From: an uncultured Pelagibacteraceae bacterium
Lineage (GTDB): Bacteria; Pseudomonadota; Alphaproteobacteria; Pelagibacterales; Pelagibacteraceae
Assembly (NCBI GenBank): GCA_902522385.1
Contig: CABYVK010000003.1
Coordinates: 1 to 64,000 of the forward strand
Direction of reading: 5' to 3'
Length of the DNA: 64,000 nucleotides
The position numbers and the translations under genes are program-made. The notes beneath the pieces were generated by a model. It did not search any database. It was given only the letters and a program-made list of their open reading frames with translations, and was not told where the DNA came from. Within the stretch, counting starts at the first letter, position 1, and every line of letters begins with the position of its first letter. Positions 54,148 through 63,350 of the stretch are shown piece after piece.

Positions 54148-55107
54148 CTATGTTTTTGCAAATAAATTAGTTAATTCATAAACAATAGTAGCCGCCGCCA
54201 AAGAAGTTACCTCTGCATGATCATATGCTGGAGAAACCTCAACAACATCAGCTGAAACTAAATTTAATCCAGACAAACCTCTTAAAACATTTACCATCTC
54301 TCTTGTAGTCATCCCTGCAATTTCTGGTGTACCAGTTCCTGGAGCAAATGCAGGATCTAAAACATCAATATCAATTGATAAGTATAGAGGATTGTCTCCC
54401 ACTCTTTTTCTAATTCTTTCTGCTATTTTATCAGTTCCTTCTGTTTGAAATTCATCACAATGAATTATTTTAAATCCGAAACTTTCATCATTTTTAATAT
54501 CATCTCTGCTGTAAAGAGGGCCTCGAATTCCAACATGCATAGAAGCATCATCTAAAAATAATCCTTCTTCTCTAGCCCTTCTAAATGGAGTTCCATGAGT
54601 ATACGGTGCACCAAAATATGTGTCCCAAGTATCTAAGTGAGCATCAAAATGAACTAAAGATACAGGGCCCTTATTTTTTTTATTGATTGCTCTTAACAAT
54701 GGTACTGCAATAGTATGATCTCCACCTAAACTTATAATTCCTCCAACCTTATTTAATAAATCTGATGCACCCACTTCTATTTGTTTAATTGCTTCATCAA
54801 TACTAAATGGATTGCATGCAATATCACCAGCATCAGCAACTTGCTGAATTTTAAATGGCTCTACATCATAACTTGGATGATAATTTGTTCTCAAATGTCT
54901 TGATGCTTGTCTTATACTTTGTGGACCAAATCTTGCACCTGGTCTATAACTCGTACCGGCATCAAAAGGAATTCCAACAATTGCAACGTCACAACTTTCA
55001 ACATCTCTTAACTCTGGCAATCTTGCAAATGTTGACGGACCAGCAAATCTTGGAACTTTAGTCCCACTTACAGGTTGGATTGGATTTTTATTTCGTTCTT
55101 TTTTCAT
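54148..55107 (-). CDS. speB: Agmatinase/ureohydrolase family protein
   Basis: This 319-aa manganese ureohydrolase has the metal motifs LGGDHTIAV, HFDAHLDTWD and SIDIDVLDPAFAPGTGTPE. FDAGTSYRPGARFGPQSIR near residue 50 and SADVVEVSPAYDHAEVTS at the C-terminus follow the agmatinase/guanidinobutyrase group rather than arginase. It releases urea from agmatine or a similar guanidine. It precedes the aldehyde dehydrogenase, a pairing expected for guanidino or polyamine catabolism. SpeB is the best label, but guanidinobutyrase is possible. Confidence 0.85.
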   Translation of the reverse strand: MKKERNKNPIQPVSGTKVPRFAGPSTFARLPELRDVESCDVAIVGIPFDAGTSYRPGARFGPQSIRQASRHLRTNYHPSYDVEPFKIQQVADAGDIACNPFSIDEAIKQIEVGASDLLNKVGGIISLGGDHTIAVPLLRAINKKNKGPVSLVHFDAHLDTWDTYFGAPYTHGTPFRRAREEGLFLDDASMHVGIRGPLYSRDDIKNDESFGFKIIHCDEFQTEGTDKIAERIRKRVGDNPLYLSIDIDVLDPAFAPGTGTPEIAGMTTREMVNVLRGLSGLNLVSADVVEVSPAYDHAEVTSLAAATIVYELTNLFAKT

Positions 55108-55157
55108 TTTTAAACAAAATGTATCACATTCTTTTTAAATCGAATATCATCTAAATT

Positions 55158-55886
55158 ATGTTTATGAAAATTTTTAAGCTGGTTTTAATATCATTTTTTT
55201 TAATAACACCAGCAAATTCAAATTCTATTTATAATCTCATTAAAATACCAAATTTAGAAATTTATCAATTAAAAACTCACAATAAACTTAAATATTTTTA
55301 TGCAACTAAGCCCTTTAGACTTGGGGTTCAAAAAAACATTTCTTGCATTAATTCAGACAAAGAAACATATGATAAAAAATATCAAATTTTATCTAAAAAT
55401 TTAAGGCGATATTCAAAAGAATTTTTAAAAAAAATTAATCTTAAATATATTGTAATGTGTGAAAACTTATCTATTTCAGGAATTAACACAGCTGGAATTC
55501 CTGATCATGTGATGAAAACGTTAATTATAGATTTAAAATTTAATGAAAAATATTTTGAAAGAGTAATTCACCATGAATTATTTCATATTATAAATGACGG
55601 TTTTAAAGAATTATTTGATGAAAATGAATGGAAAAAGTTTAATAAGCCAAGTTTTAAATATGCTGATTGTTCTACTTGCTCAAAAAAATTAGGATTAGAT
55701 ACTTACGCTAATACTAATGGTTTTTTTACAGAATATTCAATGACAATTCCATCCGAAGACATGGCAGAGGTATATTCTCATTTAATAACTGGGAATTACA
55801 AAATTTCAGACGATGAAATTCTCAATAAAAAAATTAAGTTTATAAAAGATAAATTAAAAGAAATTGATAATACTTTTGTATTTTAG
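55158..55886 (+). CDS. Putative exported zinc metallopeptidase
   Basis: This 242-aa protein has a signal peptide (1-20 of MFMKIFKLVLISFFLITPANS) and an HExxH motif, HHELFHIINDGF (His139, Glu140, His143), typical of zinc metallopeptidases. EDMAEVYSHL near residue 205 may give the third ligand. A CSTCSKK pair suggests disulphide or metal binding. I know no named family. The start could be the ATG at 55158 or the ATG at 55164. It is 2 bases upstream of the cyclophilin gene. Confidence 0.65.
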   Translation: MFMKIFKLVLISFFLITPANSNSIYNLIKIPNLEIYQLKTHNKLKYFYATKPFRLGVQKNISCINSDKETYDKKYQILSKNLRRYSKEFLKKINLKYIVMCENLSISGINTAGIPDHVMKTLIIDLKFNEKYFERVIHHELFHIINDGFKELFDENEWKKFNKPSFKYADCSTCSKKLGLDTYANTNGFFTEYSMTIPSEDMAEVYSHLITGNYKISDDEILNKKIKFIKDKLKEIDNTFVF

Positions 55887-55888
55887 AT

Positions 55889-56539
55889 ATGATAAAAAAA
55901 GTTAAAGCCTCCCTACATGAAAAATTAATATTTTTTTTTTTAATTTTACTTGGAGTTTTTGCTTTAAGTTTTGCAATTGTAGTAAAAAATAAGTGCTTGT
56001 TTGTGAAAAATTTTGATCCACAAAAAATTAATTTTGAAAAACCAAATAATATTGTTGTGCTTAATGCTGAATGTGGCAATGTCATAATTGAACTCTATCC
56101 TGAGATTTCTCCAAATGGAGTAGAAAGATTTAAAAAATTAATCAATCTAAAAGCATATGACAATGTTGCTTTTCATAGAGTGATTAAAGATAAACTAGTT
56201 CAGGCAGGTGATCTTGAGTTTGGAAAAAAAGATAAATTAGATTATGAAAAAATTGGAACTGGTAAATCAGGTCTAGGTAATATTAAATCAGAGGTTGACG
56301 CTGAGTTTAATTTTGAGAGAGGTTCAGTTGGTTTAGCGAGAACTTTAAAATATGATACTGAAGATAGTCAGTTTTTTATTATTCTTGATAATGAGCCACT
56401 ATTTGAGGGCGAGTATACTCCTTTAGGTAAAGTGATTTACGGTATCAATGTGTTAGAAAAAATTAGATACTCTCATAGATCTGAATATGTTCTTAGACCC
56501 GATTTTATATATACAGTCAGGATGTTAAGTAAAAATTAA
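55889..56539 (+). CDS. Membrane-anchored cyclophilin-type peptidyl-prolyl isomerase
   Basis: This 216-aa protein has an N-terminal transmembrane anchor (about 13-33) and a cyclophilin domain: NVIIELYPEISPNGVERFKKLI, VAFHRVIKDKLVQAGD, GSVGLARTLKYDTEDSQFFIILD and YTPLGKVIYGINVLEKI. It catalyses proline isomerisation, probably on the periplasmic face. It directly follows the exported metallopeptidase gene and overlaps the convergent fadJ-like gene by 4 bases. Confidence 0.85.
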   Translation: MIKKVKASLHEKLIFFFLILLGVFALSFAIVVKNKCLFVKNFDPQKINFEKPNNIVVLNAECGNVIIELYPEISPNGVERFKKLINLKAYDNVAFHRVIKDKLVQAGDLEFGKKDKLDYEKIGTGKSGLGNIKSEVDAEFNFERGSVGLARTLKYDTEDSQFFIILDNEPLFEGEYTPLGKVIYGINVLEKIRYSHRSEYVLRPDFIYTVRMLSKN

Positions 56540-58758
56540 TTAACTAGTGGCTTACCAGTTGCGAGTGTATGTTTGATTCTATCTTGAGTTTCCATAGTTT
56601 CAATCAGTCTCATAAAAGCATCCAATTCTAATTTGTATAAATCATCTTCTGATAATGTTTTTTCAATTGAGGTATCGCCACCACTCAATACATGAGCTAG
56701 TTCTTGTGCTACTTTTAAACCATGATCTAGTATAACTTTATCATTATATAATTTTTCTAAAATTTTATTCATTTCTGGAAGAACTGTTTTGCCTGGAAGA
56801 TTAAATTTTAATTCTGACGAAGCTTTAAAGTCTTTATTGTTATTCAAAATTTCCATTGAAACTTCTAATAAGCTATTTCTATTCATAATTTTTTTATCTT
56901 GAGGTTTTAGATATTTCATAGGTTCTGCCTCAACTGGTGATGTGGCTGTTTTACCGTAACCGATTATATCAAATACTTTAAGAGGTGCGTAATGGGGATC
57001 TTTTTTAGCTTCATCTGTATCAAGCCATCTTGCTAGCATTTCCTTACAGCCACCACCTGCTGGAATTAAGCCAACAATAGTTTCTACTAAACCAACAACT
57101 ATGTTTGTATGAGAAGCTACAAAATTACTTTGCACCATCACCTCAAATCCTCCACCAAGAGTTAAACCTGAGGGAGCTGAAATCACAGGATATTCAGAAT
57201 ATTTTAAATGCTTACATGTTTCTTGAAAATATTTAATAAATTTTTCAATAGATTTAAAATCACCTTTATTAGCAAAATCCATTGTATAAGTTAAATTTAC
57301 TCCAGCAGAAAATTGCATACTCTCATTGATGATAATTAAAGGTTTGTCGGTTGCTTTTTTAAGTGCATCCATTGAGTCATAGTCAAGTGCATTAGCTTTA
57401 GTAGTAAACTCAACAATATTATAATCTTGAAAACGATAAACTTGAGCCGAATTATTTCCATCAATGCTCATAGCTTTTTTCTTAACTTTTCCTAGGGTTT
57501 CAATATCAGTATATTTTTGTCTAGAACCGTAAAAATTTTGATCTTTACTTTTAGATAATTTTTCTAAAAACTCATTTCCTTTAATTTCATCAACTTTACT
57601 AAAAAAGTTTTCAACACCTATCTCTTCTAACATTTCAAACGGACCTTTTGCCCAGTTAAAACCCAGTCTCATTGCCTCATCTATATCATTAAATTCCTTG
57701 GTAATACCTGGTACTAAAGATGATGAATATTTTATAATCTTTGAAATAACAGACCAAGCATACTCTCCAAATTTATCATCTCTTGAGATCAAAGATTTTA
57801 AATCAACTTTATCAGTACCAATTTTAATTTTTTGACTAACAGAATACTCGCCCGTTTCTAAATTAATTGCCTCCATAATCTTAGTTTCACCAATTTTATT
57901 CATTCGGTAAAAACCACCTTTTCCTTTTCGGCCAGTGTAACCTGTTTCAATTAATTTTTTTACTAGGGGAATTTCTTTAGCAACTTCCTGGAAAGGGTCA
58001 TTTTCAGGTAGCTCTTTAATAAAACTTTTCAAAACATCAGCCATTAAATCAATTCCGATTAAATCATAAAGACCAAAAACTCCTGTTTTTGGAATACCCA
58101 TTGGTCTTCCGAATATTGCATCAGCTTCTTCAATGCTAAGTTTCATTTTAAAAGCTTCTGTCATTGCAATTTGCATTGCAAAAACACCTATTCTGTTACC
58201 TAGAAATCCTGGAGTGTCATTACAAACAATTGCGCCTTTACCTAATTCTATTTCGCAAAACTTCTTAAGTGAATTAATCTTCTCTAAATCATTATTTTCA
58301 TTTTTAACTATCTCTAATAATCCCATGTATCTAACTGGGTTAAAAAAATGAGTAATACAAAAATCTTTTTTTTCTTCTGAGGTTAATTTTTCTGATAAAA
58401 CTTTAATTGGTATTGAAGATGTATTTGATGAAACAATTGCTCCATCTTTTCTATTTTTAAATATTTTTTCATATATATTATGTTTAATATCAATTCTCTC
58501 AACAACTGCTTCAACAACCCAATCTGCATCTTTAACAACATCAAAGTTATCATTAATATTGCCAACTTTAATATTATCTATTTTAGATTTATCCAATAGT
58601 AATGGTGGTTTTGAGTTGAATATTCGATCTCTTGCCTTTTCAGAAATCTCGGTTGTTAAATCTAAAAGAGTTACTGGAATTTTTGCGTTACATAAATGTG
58701 CTGCTATTCCGCTACCCATTGTTCCTGATCCGATAACAACAACTTTTTTAATATCCAT
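56536..58758 (-). CDS. 3-hydroxyacyl-CoA dehydrogenase/enoyl-CoA hydratase fusion (beta-oxidation)
   Basis: This 740-aa fusion has the dehydrogenase first (GSGTMGSGIAAHL loop at 10-22, THFFNPVRYMGLLEI with the catalytic His, then FLGNRIGVFAM) and the enoyl-CoA hydratase second (about 440-620). The hydratase catalytic glutamates are both present, 20 residues apart: GGGFEVM and VGLVETIVG. Order is reversed relative to E. coli FadB. It likely works in fatty-acyl-CoA or side-chain degradation. It lies 42 bases after potC, apparently in the same transcript. Confidence 0.9.
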   Translation of the reverse strand: MDIKKVVVIGSGTMGSGIAAHLCNAKIPVTLLDLTTEISEKARDRIFNSKPPLLLDKSKIDNIKVGNINDNFDVVKDADWVVEAVVERIDIKHNIYEKIFKNRKDGAIVSSNTSSIPIKVLSEKLTSEEKKDFCITHFFNPVRYMGLLEIVKNENNDLEKINSLKKFCEIELGKGAIVCNDTPGFLGNRIGVFAMQIAMTEAFKMKLSIEEADAIFGRPMGIPKTGVFGLYDLIGIDLMADVLKSFIKELPENDPFQEVAKEIPLVKKLIETGYTGRKGKGGFYRMNKIGETKIMEAINLETGEYSVSQKIKIGTDKVDLKSLISRDDKFGEYAWSVISKIIKYSSSLVPGITKEFNDIDEAMRLGFNWAKGPFEMLEEIGVENFFSKVDEIKGNEFLEKLSKSKDQNFYGSRQKYTDIETLGKVKKKAMSIDGNNSAQVYRFQDYNIVEFTTKANALDYDSMDALKKATDKPLIIINESMQFSAGVNLTYTMDFANKGDFKSIEKFIKYFQETCKHLKYSEYPVISAPSGLTLGGGFEVMVQSNFVASHTNIVVGLVETIVGLIPAGGGCKEMLARWLDTDEAKKDPHYAPLKVFDIIGYGKTATSPVEAEPMKYLKPQDKKIMNRNSLLEVSMEILNNNKDFKASSELKFNLPGKTVLPEMNKILEKLYNDKVILDHGLKVAQELAHVLSGGDTSIEKTLSEDDLYKLELDAFMRLIETMETQDRIKHTLATGKPLVN

Positions 58759-58800
58759 AATTATAATATCCTTAATGAAAAAAATAATTAATTAAAATGA

Positions 58801-59655
58801 TTATCTATTAATCCCTCTAAGTCTCTCAGATCTTCTTCTTAATAATTCTGCAGTTACTAAAATTAAAGTAGACATAACAATTAAACATGTTGCCACAGCC
58901 ATAATAGTTGGACTTAACTGTTCTCTTAAACCAACCCACATTTGAATTGGAATAGTTGTGTTTTCTAACCCAGCTAAGAATAGCACTACTACAACTTCAT
59001 CAAATGAAGTAACAAATGCGAATAAAGCTCCAGATATTACTCCTGGCATAATTAAAGGTAATGTAATTTTCATAAATGTATTAACTGGATTACTTCCTAA
59101 GCTTGCTGCTGCTCTAGTTACACTATGATCAAAGCCTGACAATGTTGCTGTAACTGTGATTACTACAAATGGCGTACCTAAGATTATATGAGCCAGTACA
59201 ATTCCTGTATGAGTAGCTGCTAAGCCAACTTTTGCCATAAAAAAGAAAATTGCTGTACCAGATATAATTAGAGGTACAATCATTGGTGAAATTAATAACG
59301 CCATAAAAGCTGCTTTATATGGCATGTGCCTACTACTTAAACCTAGAGCCGCAACTGTTCCTAAAATTGTAGCACCGATTGTTGCAAAGAAAGCAATAAT
59401 TAAACTATTTTTAGTTGCCAAACCCCATGGATTTTTAGTTCCATAAATCATATCTTCATACCATCTTAAAGAGAAACCTTCAGGATCAAGTGCAAGCATC
59501 TTAGCTGAAAAATGGATATATTGTTCTGCGTTGAATGAAAGTGGCAAAATTACAAACAGTGGAGCTATCAAAAAGAAGAACACTAAAAAACAAAAAGTTA
59601 AATATGTGTAATGCCATATTCTATAATTTAATGGTGTATGGTTTGGTAATGCCAT
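58801..59655 (-). CDS. potC: ABC permease, PotC-type
   Basis: This 284-aa inner-membrane permease has about six helices. The EAA loop reads TRAAASLGSNPVNTFMKITLPLIMPG near 190-210. It is the second permease of a spermidine/putrescine-type importer. The start lies 2 bases after the potB stop. Polyamine specificity is the family annotation, not a proven substrate. Confidence 0.88.
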   Translation of the reverse strand: MALPNHTPLNYRIWHYTYLTFCFLVFFFLIAPLFVILPLSFNAEQYIHFSAKMLALDPEGFSLRWYEDMIYGTKNPWGLATKNSLIIAFFATIGATILGTVAALGLSSRHMPYKAAFMALLISPMIVPLIISGTAIFFFMAKVGLAATHTGIVLAHIILGTPFVVITVTATLSGFDHSVTRAAASLGSNPVNTFMKITLPLIMPGVISGALFAFVTSFDEVVVVLFLAGLENTTIPIQMWVGLREQLSPTIMAVATCLIVMSTLILVTAELLRRRSERLRGINR

Positions 59656-59657
59656 AA

Positions 59658-60905
59658 TTATCCTAATTTAATATTATCAATTCCAACTAATTTATTATAA
59701 ACCCAGTATATAGCCAACACTCCTACTAATAGCATTGTTCCAAGAGCAGATGCAAAAGCCCAGTCTAGTGAACTTTTCATGTGATAAGCTATATTGTTAC
59801 TAATCAAAGATCCACTTGCTCCACCCACTAAAGCTGGGGTGATATAGTAACCAATTGCTAAAATAAATACCAGTAAACTTCCTGCGCCAATTCCTGGGAT
59901 TGTTAATGGAAAATAAATTTTAAAAAATGAAACTAATGGAGTTCCACCTAATGATTTTCCAGCTCTCATTAAACTTGGAGAGATTGTTTTCATGACACTA
60001 TAAAGTGGAAGAACCATAAATGGGAGTAAAATTTGTGTCATTGCAACAAATGTACCAATTACATTATACATTAATTCTGGCCTGTTATCGTCCGCAGCCC
60101 AACCCAACCAAACAATTAAATCATTAATTGGTCCTTGCTGTTGTAGCAATACCATCCAACTTGATGTTCTAACTAACAGTGAAGTCCAAAAAGGAAGCAG
60201 AACACAAATCATCAACAAATTGCTATATTTCATTGGTAAAGTAGCCAATAAGTGTGCAATTGGATAAGCGAGAATAAAACAGAAAATTGTAACCCAAAAA
60301 GCTACATTTATTGTTCTCAGCCAAAGTGTTTTATAAATACGTCTATCTTCATCTTGTTGAATAATATTTCTTTTTTCATCAAATTTTAAATCTACCCCCT
60401 TTAAATATTTAGCATAAGACCAATTGGGAGCAGTATTTTTTAAAGCAACCAAATATTCAGATTGGCCCCATCTTTTGTGAATTTTAATAAACTGTTCTTT
60501 ATAATTACCCTCTTCAAGTTTATCTATTTTTCTTATTGTTTTTTTTATTAAGCTACTGAAACCTGATTTTTCATAATTTAATCTTGCTATGATTTTTCCA
60601 AAGGTTTTATTCTTTTTTAATAAACTCAGGTCTTCATAAAGTCCTTCATATACAGGTTCATCTGGCAAGTCTTGTCCGTCCCATTTTTCCATTGCAACAA
60701 ATGTTTTAGGTAGCATCTTGGTGATCATTCGATCATCAACACTTCTAAATAACATGTCACCAATTGGAAATATGTAAATAATTAAAATAAATAAAAATAA
60801 TGGAGCAACAAGTAAAAGTGCTTTTAATTTATTTTTACGTTCAGCCTTTTTAAGACTTTCCTCTAAGGGTATTCCGTCTGATGATAAAATTTGTTCTTTG
60901 CTCAT
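59658..60905 (-). CDS. potB: ABC permease, PotB-type with a long inserted loop
   Basis: This 415-aa permease is longer than usual (about 280-300 aa). After the first helix (about 29-50) comes an insert of about 150 residues (55-195), charged and tryptophan-containing (EKWDGQDLPDEPVYEGL; RWGQSEYLVALKNTAPNW), before the second helix. The EAA loop MRAGKSLGGTPLVSFFKIYFPLTIPG sits near 315. The ATG at 60905 is directly downstream of a terminator T run, with no Shine-Dalgarno between them. Confidence 0.85.
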   Translation of the reverse strand: MSKEQILSSDGIPLEESLKKAERKNKLKALLLVAPLFLFILIIYIFPIGDMLFRSVDDRMITKMLPKTFVAMEKWDGQDLPDEPVYEGLYEDLSLLKKNKTFGKIIARLNYEKSGFSSLIKKTIRKIDKLEEGNYKEQFIKIHKRWGQSEYLVALKNTAPNWSYAKYLKGVDLKFDEKRNIIQQDEDRRIYKTLWLRTINVAFWVTIFCFILAYPIAHLLATLPMKYSNLLMICVLLPFWTSLLVRTSSWMVLLQQQGPINDLIVWLGWAADDNRPELMYNVIGTFVAMTQILLPFMVLPLYSVMKTISPSLMRAGKSLGGTPLVSFFKIYFPLTIPGIGAGSLLVFILAIGYYITPALVGGASGSLISNNIAYHMKSSLDWAFASALGTMLLVGVLAIYWVYNKLVGIDNIKLG

Positions 60906-60938
60906 AAAAAAAAGGGCAGTTAAATCTAACTGCCCTTT
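60906..60938 (-). terminator. Stem-loop between potD and potB, abutting the potB start
   Basis: On the minus strand a 9-bp stem (GGGCAGTTA/TAACTGCCC, extendable by AAA/TTT) is followed by eight T residues that end at the potB ATG. It looks like an attenuator lowering permease expression relative to the binding protein. Confidence 0.85.
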
Positions 60939-60972
60939 AATATATTATAAAAAACTATTCTATAAAACTAAA

Positions 60973-62100
60973 TTATAGACCAGCTTTCATTGCTTCCCAT
61001 TTCTCATTAATCTCATCCTGGTTATCTGCCCAGTAGTCCGGATTCATAAGAATGTGACTTTTTAAGTTAGCTGGAGCTGTTGGCATATGTGGTACCATGT
61101 TTGTTTTACCATCTTTATACCATGGCTCTCCTGCTTCCATAACTGCAATTGAAGACTTTCTCCAAGGTGCGTAAGCAATGTATTTAGCACTTCCAGCTAG
61201 ACCTTCTGAACTTGTCATTTCTCTAAGTACTTTCATAGCATCACCATTGGAATAATTTGGACCATCTTTTACTAAAGCAAAATATTCATAGTCTAAGATT
61301 TGTGCATCCCAAACTTGAACAAGTGGAGTTCCTTCCATTTGCGCGTTAAAGAATCTGCCATTCCAACCGGTAGCCATAACTACTTCACCATTAGCTAATA
61401 GTTCTGGTGGTTGAGCACCAGCATTCCAAAATACACATCCACCATTTGGATCTGTACATAATGCTTTAATTTTATTTAAAGCTCTGTCAATACCAGCACC
61501 TTCCATTTTTCTATAAAGTAAGTCTCCACCAGCTTGTGATCCGCTAGCTTTTACTCCATCAGCAACTAATGCGATCTCTAAATTAGACATAGCACCTTTA
61601 TAGATTGCTCTTTTTCCTGGAAATTTTTTAGTATCAAAGAAGTCTTTAATTTTTGTTGGCTTCTTAGAACCAATTGTTGCATCGTTATAAGCAAAGTTCC
61701 AAGAGTACAGAATGTTTCCTACTGCACATTTAGAAGGCATGCTTGTAAAGAAGTCCTGACTTGCAGGTGTTCCATCTGGAGCAGGTGCAAAGTCTTTGTC
61801 AAAATCAAATTCATGGAAAATCCCTTCGTCACATCCAATGATTGTATCTTTTGCATATACATCCATGATGTCCCAAGTAATTTTTCCAGCTTCTTTTTGA
61901 GCTTTAATTTCTGATAATCCACCAGTGTAGTCTACCCAATTAACAGGTATACCTAACTTTTTAGCAGTTGGATCACCATAACCCAATTTTTGTGACTCTG
62001 TGTAAGCACCACCCCATGACACTACAGTTACTGCGAATGCTGAAGTTGTTACAGAAAGTACAAAAGAAAGAGCAAGTAATAATTTACTTAATTTTTTCAT
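60973..62100 (-). CDS. potD: Periplasmic polyamine-type binding protein, PotD
   Basis: This 375-aa family 1 extracellular binding protein has a signal peptide (1-23, ending TTSAFA). VVSWGGAYTESQKLGYGDPTAKKLG near 25-50, a WDIMDVYAKDT segment near 77-90 and SNLEIALVADGVKAS near 165 follow the PotD/PotF type. AGGAGA lies 5-10 bases before the ATG. It has its own strong promoter candidate and is followed by a terminator, which fits high expression. The likely substrates are spermidine or putrescine, but this family also includes binders of other compounds. Confidence 0.85.
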   Translation of the reverse strand: MKKLSKLLLALSFVLSVTTSAFAVTVVSWGGAYTESQKLGYGDPTAKKLGIPVNWVDYTGGLSEIKAQKEAGKITWDIMDVYAKDTIIGCDEGIFHEFDFDKDFAPAPDGTPASQDFFTSMPSKCAVGNILYSWNFAYNDATIGSKKPTKIKDFFDTKKFPGKRAIYKGAMSNLEIALVADGVKASGSQAGGDLLYRKMEGAGIDRALNKIKALCTDPNGGCVFWNAGAQPPELLANGEVVMATGWNGRFFNAQMEGTPLVQVWDAQILDYEYFALVKDGPNYSNGDAMKVLREMTSSEGLAGSAKYIAYAPWRKSSIAVMEAGEPWYKDGKTNMVPHMPTAPANLKSHILMNPDYWADNQDEINEKWEAMKAGL

Positions 62101-62114
62101 TTATTCTCCTATTT

Positions 62115-62126
62115 AACGTTAACGTT
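62115..62126. promoter_or_regulatory. 12-base palindrome AACGTTAACGTT in the potD leader
   Basis: A perfect palindrome lies between the predicted potD start site and its Shine-Dalgarno, adjoining a run of ten T (A on the transcribed strand). It is well placed for an operator controlling potD. Confidence 0.5.
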
Positions 62127-62144
62127 TTTTTTTTATAAAATGAA

Positions 62145-62173
62145 ATTAAAACAAGATAGGAAAGCTTAGTCAA
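62145..62173 (-). promoter_or_regulatory. Predicted potD promoter (TTGACT-N17-TTTAAT)
   Basis: On the minus strand, -35 TTGACT (62168-62173) and extended -10 TGTTTTAAT (TTTAAT at 62145-62150) have 17-base spacing. Transcription would start near 62138, upstream of the palindrome. The 125-base gap between potA and potD lets potD be transcribed independently. Confidence 0.6.
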
Positions 62174-62225
62174 CAGCTGATTCATGCCATTTTGGGTTGT
62201 TTATTTTGGTGTAATTTTTGATTAT

Positions 62226-63311
62226 TTATTTTGGATCTAGAGCGCGACAATCAATACTATTCCAGCCAATATTTATTTCTTTTCCTTCTTTGATATCCAT
62301 TCTATTAGAGCTGTTTGGCACTTTAAGAATAAAGTCTTTATTACCCAATAAATTTACTCTTAATCTAGTATGATCGCCATGATAAATGACTTCTTCGATT
62401 TTACCTTTATGATTATTGTCCATTGCAGCTTCAGGATCAATAATTGCTCTTTCTGGTCTTAAAGAAACAGTGGTTTTTTGTCCAATAGTTTTAGCTACAA
62501 TTGGATTTGCAATTATTTCTATGTTTGAATTTAACTTTACTTTACATTTATCCCCCGAAACATCAGTTACCTCTCCTGCAAAAGTATTATTCTCACCGAT
62601 AAACTCAGCAACAAATGAATTTACTGGTCTTTCATATAACTCGTCGGGACTTGAAAGCTGTTGAACTTTACCATCATTGAAAACAGCAATTCTATTCGAC
62701 ATTGTTAAAGCTTCAGTTTGATCATGTGTAACGTAAACAACTGTAACACCAATATTTTCATGAATATGTTTAATTTCGTATTGCATGCTTTCTCTTAAAT
62801 TTTTATCTAAAGCTCCTAAAGGCTCATCCATAAGAACTAGTTTTGGATCAAATACTAGTGATCTTGCAACAGCGACTCTTTGTTGTTGTCCCCCTGATAG
62901 CTGCATAGGCATCCTAGCTTCAAAACCTTGTAAAGAGACCATTGATAAAGCTTTATCAACTTTTTTATCAGCTTCATCTTTTGATATTTTCCTTACTCTT
63001 AAAGGAAAAGCCAAATTTTCATAAACAGTCATGTGAGGAAACAACGCATAATTTTGAAAAACCATTCCTATTCCTCTTTTATGAGGAGGTATGTCAGAAA
63101 TAACTCTATTATCTAGATATATTTGTCCATTAGTTGGTGTTTCAAAACCAGCCAACATCATCAAACATGTTGTTTTACCAGAACCAGATGGTCCAAGCAT
63201 TGTAACAAACTCTCCTTCTTCTATATCAAGATTAAGTCCTTTTACTACTAGTTGTTTGCCATCATAACTCTTGTCAACATTTTCAAATCTTACAAAGTGA
63301 TCATTACCCAT
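62226..63311 (-). CDS. potA: ABC ATPase, PotA-type
   Basis: This 361-aa ATPase has Walker A GPSGSGKTT (40-48), the Q loop MVFQNYALFPHMTV, signature LSGGQQQRVAVARSL, Walker B LVLMDEPLGALD and the TVVYVTHDQTEALTM switch. A C-terminal TOBE domain (about 245-355) fits the polyamine/iron/sulfate class. It lies 39 bases after the M24-like gene upstream and 125 bases before potD. Confidence 0.92.
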   Translation of the reverse strand: MGNDHFVRFENVDKSYDGKQLVVKGLNLDIEEGEFVTMLGPSGSGKTTCLMMLAGFETPTNGQIYLDNRVISDIPPHKRGIGMVFQNYALFPHMTVYENLAFPLRVRKISKDEADKKVDKALSMVSLQGFEARMPMQLSGGQQQRVAVARSLVFDPKLVLMDEPLGALDKNLRESMQYEIKHIHENIGVTVVYVTHDQTEALTMSNRIAVFNDGKVQQLSSPDELYERPVNSFVAEFIGENNTFAGEVTDVSGDKCKVKLNSNIEIIANPIVAKTIGQKTTVSLRPERAIIDPEAAMDNNHKGKIEEVIYHGDHTRLRVNLLGNKDFILKVPNSSNRMDIKEGKEINIGWNSIDCRALDPK

Positions 63312-63350
63312 ACTACTTTAAAACATTAGTTAGATTGATAATCAAGTAAT

